A program made the position numbers and the translations under genes. A stretch of DNA of 15,685 bases from Hydromicrobium sp964517765 (GTDB taxonomy: Bacteria; Actinomycetota; Humimicrobiia; Humimicrobiales; Humimicrobiaceae). The stretch covers positions 1 to 15,685 of the forward strand of contig CAZFEN010000026.1 in assembly GCA_964517765.1 (NCBI GenBank), given 5' to 3'. Position 1 is the first letter of the stretch. Each line of letters opens with the position of its first letter. The notes below the pieces were generated by a model. It saw only the letters and a program-made list of their open reading frames with translations, was not told the DNA's origin and ran no database searches. Positions 6,987 through 14,516 of the stretch are shown in pieces.

Positions 6987-8314
6987 GATTTATTAATTTC
7001 TTTTGTTTTTAATTCATTCATCTGTAATATTTTCGTATCTTTATAAATCAAATATATCATCCACAAGGATATACCCGCAAATATGCTCCTGAATATGTTT
7101 ACAAATTGAGCGGAGTCATAAAATCTTTCTATAATCGGAATTATACCGGTAAGAAATACAAAATATTTATGATCTATAGCTGCAAAGACATATTTGGTCA
7201 CAAGATCTCCCCAGTATATTAATAAAATTATAAGCAGGGCAAATTGAACCCAGTGATAATAAAGGAGCGATTTTCTTCTCACGCATATTATTACCAGAAA
7301 AGGAATTAACCAGAGCATATACTGAGGATGGAAAAAGCAAAGACCCAGATAAGCCAGATATATCATCGCACAGTAATTCAGAAGTATGTCAAAACTCTTC
7401 TTTTTTATATGCAGGAAGCTTAAGATTATGATTATATATACTGCTATAAAAATAAAAATACTGCCGTGGGACCCCGCTACCAGATCCAGTCTTGGTGTGA
7501 GTAGATATTCGAAATGTGTGGTTCTAAGCAGCGGTAATATCACACTTTTACCAAATAAAAGTCGGGTTAAAATTTCAACAACTGCTATCCCGGAAACTCC
7601 TGCAAGAGACAGTATTATATAATCCTTTTTGGTGCGTACAAGATAAAGCACAAGTACGGGAAGAATCAATATAGGGAAAAATCTTAAGGCTACGGCCAGG
7701 CCGAGTACTATAATTGCCCAGTATTTTCTATCCTTCTTTGCCAGCAGAAGAGCTATAAGTGTCACGAATACTCCGATAATATCATGTCTCGCAAAGATAT
7801 ACAGCACAAATATTATTATGGGATTAAATATCCAGTATTTAAAAACCCGTAGTTTATTTTCAGGTTTACCATCGAAAGAAAGCCTTAAAATCAAGAACAT
7901 GCAAACTATGTCAAAAATAAGATAAAGCAGTTTAAAAAGAGTCAGCGTTGTAAACACATTATAGGCACTATTGAAACTCAGCCAGGATATCCACGTATTT
8001 TTCTCAAGAAGAACAGAAAAAATCTCATTTATTGCAGGGAAAATAGACTTTAAAATGAATAGATAAAAGGTATGGATAAGATTTGTAATTATCTGCAGAT
8101 TATCCAACCCTAAATTACCTGTAGAAATTGTCTCAGCCGCTCTCTGGTAAGTCGACATCAGGTCTCTCTGGAAAAAAAACGGAATAAATATGAGCCTGAT
8201 GAGAATTCCGGTTAAAAAATACTTATAAAAACGTCTTAATATGCCTTTATTATCAAAAATGTCTTTTGTCAGTATTGCTCTTCCCAGATTATTAAAAAAA
8301 AGTTTTGTTTTCAT
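6983..8314 (-). CDS. Polytopic GT-C glycosyltransferase (GT87/DUF2029-like)
   Basis: This is a 443-residue integral membrane protein with about nine to eleven hydrophobic segments. It resembles polyprenyl-phosphate-sugar-dependent transferases of the GT-C fold (GT87/DUF2029 and PIG-M-like mannosyltransferases). Supporting features are an acidic residue in the first extracytoplasmic loop (QRD, Asp51), the NPIIIFVLYIFARHDI segment around 164-179, LAVALRFFPILILPVLVL (206-223), and a late FFHPQYMLWLIPFL motif (residues 327-340). Such enzymes add single sugars from a lipid-phosphate donor on the outer side of the membrane. The sugar and acceptor are not readable. It overlaps the lipoprotein gene by four bases and lies 74 bp after the flippase-like gene in the same direction. 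No strong Shine-Dalgarno precedes the ATG. Confidence 0.82.
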   Translation of the reverse strand: MKTKLFFNNLGRAILTKDIFDNKGILRRFYKYFLTGILIRLIFIPFFFQRDLMSTYQRAAETISTGNLGLDNLQIITNLIHTFYLFILKSIFPAINEIFSVLLEKNTWISWLSFNSAYNVFTTLTLFKLLYLIFDIVCMFLILRLSFDGKPENKLRVFKYWIFNPIIIFVLYIFARHDIIGVFVTLIALLLAKKDRKYWAIIVLGLAVALRFFPILILPVLVLYLVRTKKDYIILSLAGVSGIAVVEILTRLLFGKSVILPLLRTTHFEYLLTPRLDLVAGSHGSIFIFIAVYIIIILSFLHIKKKSFDILLNYCAMIYLAYLGLCFFHPQYMLWLIPFLVIICVRRKSLLYYHWVQFALLIILLIYWGDLVTKYVFAAIDHKYFVFLTGIIPIIERFYDSAQFVNIFRSIFAGISLWMIYLIYKDTKILQMNELKTKEINKS

Positions 8315-8388
8315 TTCTATTCTATAAATATTTTAAAGACATTATTTTAATATAAATTTAAACTAAATTCTAAAATAAATAAAAGAAA

Positions 8389-9432
8389 TTATTTCTTAAT
8401 TCTATAAAAAGGAAGACTTAGGATAATCATCGATATTATTCCCAGACTAACGGTAAAAAGTAATACTATGATATGATAACTGAATCCTACCACCGTAGCG
8501 ATTTCTCTGCCAAATCCCAATAAAGTAAAGGCGAGAACAAAGGCTCCCTCATAAGTACCAAAACCGGCAAGAGCATGGGTCGGAAGGACAGCAGATATTT
8601 CAGCTGATACTGTAGCCAGCAATATGACCCAGTAACTCAGGTTCATAAAACCATACCCCATAGGTCTCATGAAAGAATAAATAATAAGATAATAGGCCGT
8701 AAATTTTATTATTCTAATAATTATGGACGTCAAATAGACCTTCCAGTATATCCTTCTCTTCCGGATAATTTTTATATTTTCATTAATGTCAATTAATTTG
8801 CTGTAGATCCTGTGTATGATTCTTTCTTTTGATACTCTGTACTTCATAAGTATTTTTTCAAAGATGAAAAGAAAAAATCCTATTATCTTCGAAAGGTAAA
8901 AAAGAACGAGCAGGAATGCTATAAAAAGAATCGATGCTATTATTATTATTGAAACAGATGACACTGCAAAAGTATTAATTCCTACAATTATTATTGAGAT
9001 TATAATAAGTGAAAACACAATAATAAGATCAAAAATCAACGCAACCACAAGAGTTGAAACCCCGATTTCCAGCGGAAATCCAAACTTCCTTGTTAAAACA
9101 TAAATATAAGATAATTCTCCGGTCCTGGCCGGAAGAACCATGTTAAAGGCATTTCTGACCTCAGCCACAAAAAACATATCTTTCATCCCGACCCTATCGG
9201 ATCCGACCAGGATATTACTTCTATAGGCTCTGAAATAATCACCAAGCAGGAATAATAATAACGCAGTTATTAGAGTGGGTTTATAAATATTGACGAATGC
9301 ATTTTTAATATCTCCGATATCAATACGGCTGAGGAGATAGTAAACAAGAAAAATACCAAAACCAACGACTATGATAATATTTATCGCTCGTATCAGTATT
9401 TTTTTTGTACTGGTTTTTTTAAAATTATTTAT
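8389..9432 (-). CDS. Flippase-like membrane protein (UPF0104, LPG-synthase TM-domain family), apparent ATA start
   Basis: This is a multi-pass protein of the family that includes the membrane half of lysylphosphatidylglycerol synthase, YbhN and AglD-like proteins. Diagnostic motifs are NAFNMVLPARTGELSYIY, the counterpart of the family's LPGRAGEL, and AGFGTYEGAFVLAF, the counterpart of its GxREGAF motif. The first ATG (complement 9184-9186) would give 265 residues and begin inside the conserved domain. The same frame is open for 82 more codons and encodes the expected front part: a membrane segment at about 12-34, a second at about 53-67, then GDYFRAYRSNILVG. There is no ATG, GTG or TTG in that stretch. 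The best start is ATA at complement 9430-9432, seven bases after AGGA, giving 347 residues, the usual length. Family members have been linked to lipid or polyprenyl-glycolipid handling. The exact substrate is unknown. It lies 35 bp after the GT2-GT4 gene and is probably co-transcribed with it. Confidence 0.85.
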   Translation of the reverse strand: MNNFKKTSTKKILIRAINIIIVVGFGIFLVYYLLSRIDIGDIKNAFVNIYKPTLITALLLFLLGDYFRAYRSNILVGSDRVGMKDMFFVAEVRNAFNMVLPARTGELSYIYVLTRKFGFPLEIGVSTLVVALIFDLIIVFSLIIISIIIVGINTFAVSSVSIIIIASILFIAFLLVLFYLSKIIGFFLFIFEKILMKYRVSKERIIHRIYSKLIDINENIKIIRKRRIYWKVYLTSIIIRIIKFTAYYLIIYSFMRPMGYGFMNLSYWVILLATVSAEISAVLPTHALAGFGTYEGAFVLAFTLLGFGREIATVVGFSYHIIVLLFTVSLGIISMIILSLPFYRIKK

Positions 9433-9439
9433 ACTTCGA

Positions 9440-9446
9440 TCCTTTT
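9440..9446 (-). promoter_or_regulatory. Shine-Dalgarno placing the flippase start at ATA
   Basis: Read on the minus strand, AAAAGGA ends seven bases before ATA (complement 9430-9432). The spacing is ideal, and the stop codon that opens this frame lies at 9445-9447 within the site. No other start-like codon with a ribosome site precedes the first membrane segment. Confidence 0.5.
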
Positions 9447-9467
9447 AATAACAATTGATTTAGTTAT

Positions 9468-12008
9468 TTATTTTCCCCGCATGTAATTAGACATTATCTT
9501 CAAAGTTTTCCCAGGACCATTATGCACAAGGTGATAGAAAAATTTTTTTACAAGATAGCTCATATTTTTCCTTCTATATTTTCCTGCATTTCTACCCGAT
9601 GAATCGTCATTTTCCATACCCGTTGGTTCATTTTCTTTTAACTTCTTTTTATAAGCGCTTATAACCGGATCCTTGCAAAATCTGATAAGTGGATCGCATA
9701 CTTTTTCCCAGGTATACTCTTTTGCAGCATTTTCTATATTTCTGACACATTTGTTATAATAGTCTTTATCATCTGCCAATTTTGATATAGCGTTTACAAG
9801 ATCGCCTATATCTTTCTCCCGCACCGTGACTCCCAGATTCTCTTTCTCAACCATATCACTTAAAGAATCGCCTTTTGTCGAAATAATGGGTAAACCAGCC
9901 CACAGGTAATCCAGTATTCTTGTCCTGAAAGAAAATCTTGTCTCTATATGCTCGGGATGCGTGATTATTCCTGCGTCCGATTCCAGAAGATAATTTTGCC
10001 TTTCATCATACTCGACCCATCCAAAGTTAAAGAAAACGTTTTTATCATATACGCCAAGCTTTTTCGCCAGATTAACGGTCCTATTTACAAGCTGCAATTT
10101 CTTTACCTCGGGATTTGGGTGCTCCACTCCCATAAAAAACAACTTAACATCATCTCTTGATTTGCCGATCTCGGCCATAGCTTTTATCAGGGTCAGGGGA
10201 TCGAACCAGTTATATATTCCTCCGCCCCAGATAATCACGAAATCTTCATTTTTTATTCCCTCTACCTTACCCTTCAAAACCTCCCTTGTGTGTATGGGTT
10301 TACTATCGGGGAGTCCGAAAGGTACCACATCTATCATTTTTCTTAAAGTGGAGTCCTCATTATAAGAATAAGGATTTACCCTATTTAAAGCCGCGAGCAT
10401 CCCCAACCAGAAATCTCTCTGTCTTTCGGATGCACAGATGAAGAAGTCGCCATAATGAAGCTGTTCATTCAAATTATAATATACCAATTTATGAACGTTG
10501 AGTCTTTTATCCATAGACTCATCCCTGTATTCGGCAAGTGTGGCCAGATTATAAGGATCATAAATATCCATAACCAGAAATTTATCCGAATTTTTTATAC
10601 TGGGATATTTAATGAAAGTCGTGCCTCCGCTCAAAACAATATCCATATTTTTAATGATTTCTCCAAGAGAATTGTCATTCTTGTATTGCACTATTTTAAA
10701 TTCTTGTTCAGGTAAGTTAACCTCATTTGGAATTGCCAGTACAACTTCCATATATTCTGATAAAACCCTGGCAAAATTCCATACCCTGATTGCCGGTCCG
10801 GCCATTTCTTTTGATACGACTTCACTTGAGACTATCAGTAATTTTCTTTTTATTTCTTTTTCGAATAATTTGTATATTCCCAGAGATTTCAATAAACCTA
10901 TTTGATTTTTCTGATACTGCCCATCAGGGGAAACTGCCAAAAATTGACCCTTGAAATAAGTAAAAACAGCCTTATCATCTCTTCTTCTGTTTTTTTGAAT
11001 TTCTTCTCTCTTCTTTTGAAGAACGGGCAAATTGTCAAGAAAATCTCTTGCAGCCATAATGGAACTCAAGGGTTCCCTGGATATTTTTAAACTCTCTACT
11101 TCTTTATCTAATTTTTCGGATAATGCTTTTGCCTCTTTTGTGCCATCGATCTTTAAATCGTAATATTTTTTATAATCGAATTTCAAATCGACAAAAACTC
11201 TATTGAAAACACTTGCCAGAGTAGCTGAAAGTACCTTTGGTAAATTTTCATCATCGTAATTCTTAAAAACCGAATAAAGAGAGTTTCTTTCTTTTAGAAA
11301 CCGCAGTTTGTCTTCACCGAATTCTTTTGAGGTACCGTGATGATGATGATAGACAATGGATTTAGGAGAAAAGATAACTTTATATCCCAGTATCCACAAT
11401 CTCCACCCTAAATCCACATCTTCGTAGTAAGCAAAGAAGTCTTCATCGAACCCTCCTGCGTCCAAAAAAACCTGCCTGTTTATTAACATAGCACCGCCAT
11501 TTACAAAAGGAAAATAACGGTATTCGTTATGCTTATCTTTATCCGCCGAAACACCGTAATCGATTTGAAAACCTTTACCTTCAAAATTAATCATGCTGCC
11601 CGCAAAATCAAGTGTTTTCCCATCCATAGATAAAACTTTGGAACCCGAAGCAACCGTTATATTATTACAATAGATAGGCTTAAGAAGTTCTATCAACCAA
11701 TTGCTATCCACTCTGGTATCATTATTCAGAAAAGCTACGTATTGCCCGGATGCATTTTTTGCGGCCTGGTTATTTGCATAAGCAAAACCCATATTTTTAC
11801 TATTTTTTATGATTTTTATACCAGGATAATTTTCCTTTATAAACTCTACCGACCCGTCTATGGAACCGTTGTCAACCACTATTATCTCCGTTTTGTCCAT
11901 AGGATATTCCATCTCTTTTATGCTGGCAAGACACTCTCCGAGATAATCCTTGCCATTTAAATTAACTATTGAGATTGTGATTTTAGGATAATCAAGAATA
12001 TCTTTCAT
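9468..12008 (-). CDS. Two-domain glycosyltransferase, GT2 then GT4
   Basis: This 846-residue protein carries two transferase domains. Residues about 8-270 are a GT2 (GT-A fold) domain of the rhamnosyltransferase-like type: TISIVNLNGKDYL, VDNGS (45-49), the metal-site LNND (94-97), and YYEDVDLGWR with Glu196-Asp197 as the likely base region, followed by a four-histidine VYHHHHG. Residues about 270-385 are a charged linker. Residues about 388-780 are a GT-B, GT4-like domain: MAGPAIRVWNFA near its start, VPFGLP, and HIETRFSFRTR-LDYLWAGLP (687-707). There the usual EX7E pair is degenerate, with Asp700 in the place of the second Glu. A polar stretch and a basic tail ending SNYMRGK complete the protein. 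It could add two successive sugars to a glycan. The ATG has AGGAG ten bases upstream. It is the first gene of the leftward block and diverges from the GT4-GT2 gene. Confidence 0.87.
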   Translation of the reverse strand: MKDILDYPKITISIVNLNGKDYLGECLASIKEMEYPMDKTEIIVVDNGSIDGSVEFIKENYPGIKIIKNSKNMGFAYANNQAAKNASGQYVAFLNNDTRVDSNWLIELLKPIYCNNITVASGSKVLSMDGKTLDFAGSMINFEGKGFQIDYGVSADKDKHNEYRYFPFVNGGAMLINRQVFLDAGGFDEDFFAYYEDVDLGWRLWILGYKVIFSPKSIVYHHHHGTSKEFGEDKLRFLKERNSLYSVFKNYDDENLPKVLSATLASVFNRVFVDLKFDYKKYYDLKIDGTKEAKALSEKLDKEVESLKISREPLSSIMAARDFLDNLPVLQKKREEIQKNRRRDDKAVFTYFKGQFLAVSPDGQYQKNQIGLLKSLGIYKLFEKEIKRKLLIVSSEVVSKEMAGPAIRVWNFARVLSEYMEVVLAIPNEVNLPEQEFKIVQYKNDNSLGEIIKNMDIVLSGGTTFIKYPSIKNSDKFLVMDIYDPYNLATLAEYRDESMDKRLNVHKLVYYNLNEQLHYGDFFICASERQRDFWLGMLAALNRVNPYSYNEDSTLRKMIDVVPFGLPDSKPIHTREVLKGKVEGIKNEDFVIIWGGGIYNWFDPLTLIKAMAEIGKSRDDVKLFFMGVEHPNPEVKKLQLVNRTVNLAKKLGVYDKNVFFNFGWVEYDERQNYLLESDAGIITHPEHIETRFSFRTRILDYLWAGLPIISTKGDSLSDMVEKENLGVTVREKDIGDLVNAISKLADDKDYYNKCVRNIENAAKEYTWEKVCDPLIRFCKDPVISAYKKKLKENEPTGMENDDSSGRNAGKYRRKNMSYLVKKFFYHLVHNGPGKTLKIMSNYMRGK

Positions 12009-12045
12009 TTAAATAAAACTCCTAAAATTATATAAGGTTAAAGTG

Positions 12046-12072
12046 TTGACCTAAATTAGGATAAATTATAAC
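12046..12072 (+). promoter_or_regulatory. Candidate promoter for the GT4-GT2 gene
   Basis: TTGACC (12046-12051) and TATAAC (12067-12072) each match the sigma-70 consensus at five of six bases. The 15-base spacer is shorter than usual and holds the palindrome. The start codon is at 12135, leaving a leader of roughly 55 bases. TAAAAT at 12102-12107 is an alternative -10 with only a poor -35. Confidence 0.33.
12050..12060. repeat. 11-bp palindrome in the divergent promoter region
   Basis: CCTAA and TTAGG form perfect inverted half-sites around a single central A. The palindrome lies between the -35-like and -10-like elements proposed for the rightward gene. It also lies at about the expected start of transcription from the leftward promoter. 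A site here could affect both directions. The half-sites are short, so chance is possible. Confidence 0.4.
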
Positions 12073-12092
12073 AAACAATTTATTTTAAACAA
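12065..12092 (-). promoter_or_regulatory. Candidate extended -10 promoter for the leftward block
   Basis: On the minus strand a perfect TATAAT (complement 12065-12070) is preceded by TGT, making an extended -10 (TGnTATAAT). TTGTTT at 12087-12092 sits 16 bases further upstream as a weak -35. Transcription would start near 12058 and give a leader of about 50 bases to the ATG at 12008. The -10 overlaps the proposed -10 of the opposite promoter, so the two directions may compete. Confidence 0.45.
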
Positions 12093-12134
12093 TAAGTAAT
12101 GTAAAATGTATTGAACCAATAATTTTTTAATACT

Positions 12135-14501
12135 ATGAAACAAGTAAATATTGCCTTCATAACGGAAAGAATGATCAAGGGCCATGGAGTTGATTTAGTT
12201 GTAGACAGACTTGCGGATGGCCTGGCAAAATTTGGTTATAACTGCGAAGTATATTGTAATTATTTCGACGAAACCTTTACAAGCAGAAAAGCATATAAAA
12301 TCAAGAAATTTCCTTATACCAAACCTGTAGATAACCCTATCGTTTACGAGAGAATGATTAGGAGATTCGTTCCTTACCTTAACTTAAAAAAAATAGATTT
12401 ATTTATTATACAATCTTTCCCATTCTATAGTTTAATCCCAAAATTAAAAAAACCGACCCTGGTAGTCGATCATGGAATAATATCTTTAAGCGGATTGCCC
12501 CTGAAGAGAAGACTCCGATTCAAATATATGGAATTCAGCCAGAATATGTCATACTTCAATAAAGCCGGCAAGGTAATAGCCGTGTCTCAATATCTTCTCA
12601 ACTGCCTGCCAAAGAGGATAAGAAAGAAAGCCACCTATATTTATAATGGCAGTAATCATTACCAAAAAATTGATTTTTCCGAAGAGGAAATCGAAGATTT
12701 TAAGAGACAATTAAGAGTTACGCCAGAAGATATTTTATTATTATTTGTAGGAAGATTGAATTTTTCCAATCAACCTTACAAGGGACTTGAGGAGCTTACA
12801 AAAATATATCATCACCTGTACCGGGAAAATAATCATATTAAACTTCTGGCTGTAGGATATGGCTCCAGAAATGATGAAGAATTATTAAGAAATCAGGGTA
12901 TACTCTCTATTAAAAATGCACCGGAAGATATTATGCCCTTAATTTATAAATCCTGTGACATATACACAACCTGCTCCCGCTGGGAAGGTTTCGATCTGCC
13001 GGTCGTTGAGGCACAGAATTTTGGTAAACCTGTAGTTTGTTATGATATTGGGGCCCATCCCGAAGTTTTAATAAATAATGAAACCGGTTTTATAGTAAGT
13101 GACCATAAAGAATTTATTGAAAAATTATCAATTCTTGTAAATAAACCGGAAGTTAGGAAAGAATTCGGCGAAAAAGCAAAAGAATTTTCAAAAAAATTTA
13201 CCTGGGAGAAATCCGCTGAAGAATATGACAGAGAAATAAGGAAATTACTTAACATAAGAGATGCTCACGTAAAATCTGCATACCATGGGGACAAAGATAA
13301 AACAAAAAGTAATGAAATAGTAGCCGTGGTGATAGTCAATTACAATTCATCTTATATCTGTATGAAAGAATGTATAGATTCTATCAAAACTCAGAACTAT
13401 AAAAATATAGAGATCACTATTTTTGATAATAATTCACAGAATGATACTCTTGATTCCATTAAAAAGCAGTACAAAGATTTAAAAATAATTTACTCCGATA
13501 AAAATCTGGGCCTTGGAGAAGCAATAAATCGCGCCCTTGAAGAAATAACGGTTAAATATGTGCTGATCTCGAATTTTGATGTAGTTTATAATTTCAAAGC
13601 AATCGAAGAGCTGGTAAGCCAGATTGATAAATTGGATGAAAGTTATATCGGGCTTGCGCCAAAGATAAAATTTTATTACCAGCAGGAATATATCGAGAGT
13701 GTCGGAATCTATATAGACAACAGCCTGTATATCGGATACACAGGCAAGGGACAGCTTGATATGCAGCAATATAACAGACCCGAGAATATTTTTGGGGGTT
13801 CCTTTACCTCCTGTTTTATTAAAAGAGAGGCTTTCGATGATTTAATAGTCGGAAAAGTGGATCCCACTTTCTTTTTATTCTACGAGGATATAGATTTTTG
13901 TTACAGGGCAAACATTCTGGGTTATAAGTTCCAATCATGCCCGACCGCAGTTTGTTATCATAAATATGCCTATAGCTTCAGGGATGACGCTTCCTCTTTC
14001 CAGAACAAATATTATTATCAAAAATTAAACCTCCTCAAAACCGTTTATAAAAACGCTGAGATATCGAACTTAAAAAGGATAATGGATATAGAATTAAATA
14101 TACAAAAACAAAATTTAAAAGATAAAATTTTAAAGAATACGGCCCGAAATATCATAAGAGATTTCAATGAAAGCCTGGATTACTTAAAGAAATGCAGGCC
14201 AACTATTCAATTTTCAAGGTTGCTTGCAGATTCCGATATTTTTAAATACTGCTGGGGAGAATTCAACTTCTACGATGAGGTTAAAAATGAACCTGTTTAT
14301 TCCGTGTTAAACCTGCACCGTATATACCAGAGATTATTTGTTTTAATCGGGAATGAAAGGTACGAGGAATATACCAACTATTTGATTAACCTGGAAAATA
14401 CCAGAATCAGAATCGAAAACGAAAACCTAAAAAAATTACTGCACAATAAATTAAAATACGAACCTAAATTCATTCATGAATTTATTGATAAAATTGGTTA
14501 A
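12135..14501 (+). CDS. Two-domain glycosyltransferase, GT4 then GT2
   Basis: This 788-residue protein has the reverse domain order of its divergent neighbour. Residues about 1-375 are a GT4 (GT-B fold) domain with FITERMIKGHGVD at the N terminus, LLFVGRLN (202-209), and the EX7E motif intact as Glu284-Glu292 in RWEGFDLPVVEA; it closes with FTWEKSAEEYD. After a short charged linker (about 376-393) a GT2 (GT-A fold) domain runs from about 394 to 640: VVIVNYNSS, DNNS (431-434), ISNFD in the DXD position (Asp482), FGGSF, and FYEDIDFCYR with Glu584-Asp585. The last 150 residues are Lys/Asn-rich, probably helical, and not recognised. It may add two residues of the repeat unit in the cytoplasm. No Shine-Dalgarno is evident before the ATG; the leader is AT-rich and probably unstructured. 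It is the first gene of the rightward block. Confidence 0.87.
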   Translation: MKQVNIAFITERMIKGHGVDLVVDRLADGLAKFGYNCEVYCNYFDETFTSRKAYKIKKFPYTKPVDNPIVYERMIRRFVPYLNLKKIDLFIIQSFPFYSLIPKLKKPTLVVDHGIISLSGLPLKRRLRFKYMEFSQNMSYFNKAGKVIAVSQYLLNCLPKRIRKKATYIYNGSNHYQKIDFSEEEIEDFKRQLRVTPEDILLLFVGRLNFSNQPYKGLEELTKIYHHLYRENNHIKLLAVGYGSRNDEELLRNQGILSIKNAPEDIMPLIYKSCDIYTTCSRWEGFDLPVVEAQNFGKPVVCYDIGAHPEVLINNETGFIVSDHKEFIEKLSILVNKPEVRKEFGEKAKEFSKKFTWEKSAEEYDREIRKLLNIRDAHVKSAYHGDKDKTKSNEIVAVVIVNYNSSYICMKECIDSIKTQNYKNIEITIFDNNSQNDTLDSIKKQYKDLKIIYSDKNLGLGEAINRALEEITVKYVLISNFDVVYNFKAIEELVSQIDKLDESYIGLAPKIKFYYQQEYIESVGIYIDNSLYIGYTGKGQLDMQQYNRPENIFGGSFTSCFIKREAFDDLIVGKVDPTFFLFYEDIDFCYRANILGYKFQSCPTAVCYHKYAYSFRDDASSFQNKYYYQKLNLLKTVYKNAEISNLKRIMDIELNIQKQNLKDKILKNTARNIIRDFNESLDYLKKCRPTIQFSRLLADSDIFKYCWGEFNFYDEVKNEPVYSVLNLHRIYQRLFVLIGNERYEEYTNYLINLENTRIRIENENLKKLLHNKLKYEPKFIHEFIDKIG

Positions 14502-14516
14502 GAGAAACACCATACC

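Noticed and set aside
8315..8388. Separate promoter or terminator between the flippase-like and GT-C genes
   Set aside because: The 74 bp are nearly all A/T with scattered TATATT-like strings, but there is no paired -35 or GC stem; co-transcription is the simpler reading.
9399..9420. Homopolymer frameshift as the cause of the missing ATG in the flippase-like gene
   Set aside because: The T runs at 9399-9406 and 9414-9420 could hide an indel, but no minus-strand ATG exists in any frame between 9407 and 9470, so a frameshift would not restore one.
12027..12032. A second minus-strand TATAAT as the leftward promoter
   Set aside because: Transcription would begin inside the AGGAG ribosome site of the gene, and no -35 fits; the extended -10 at 12065-12073 is better.
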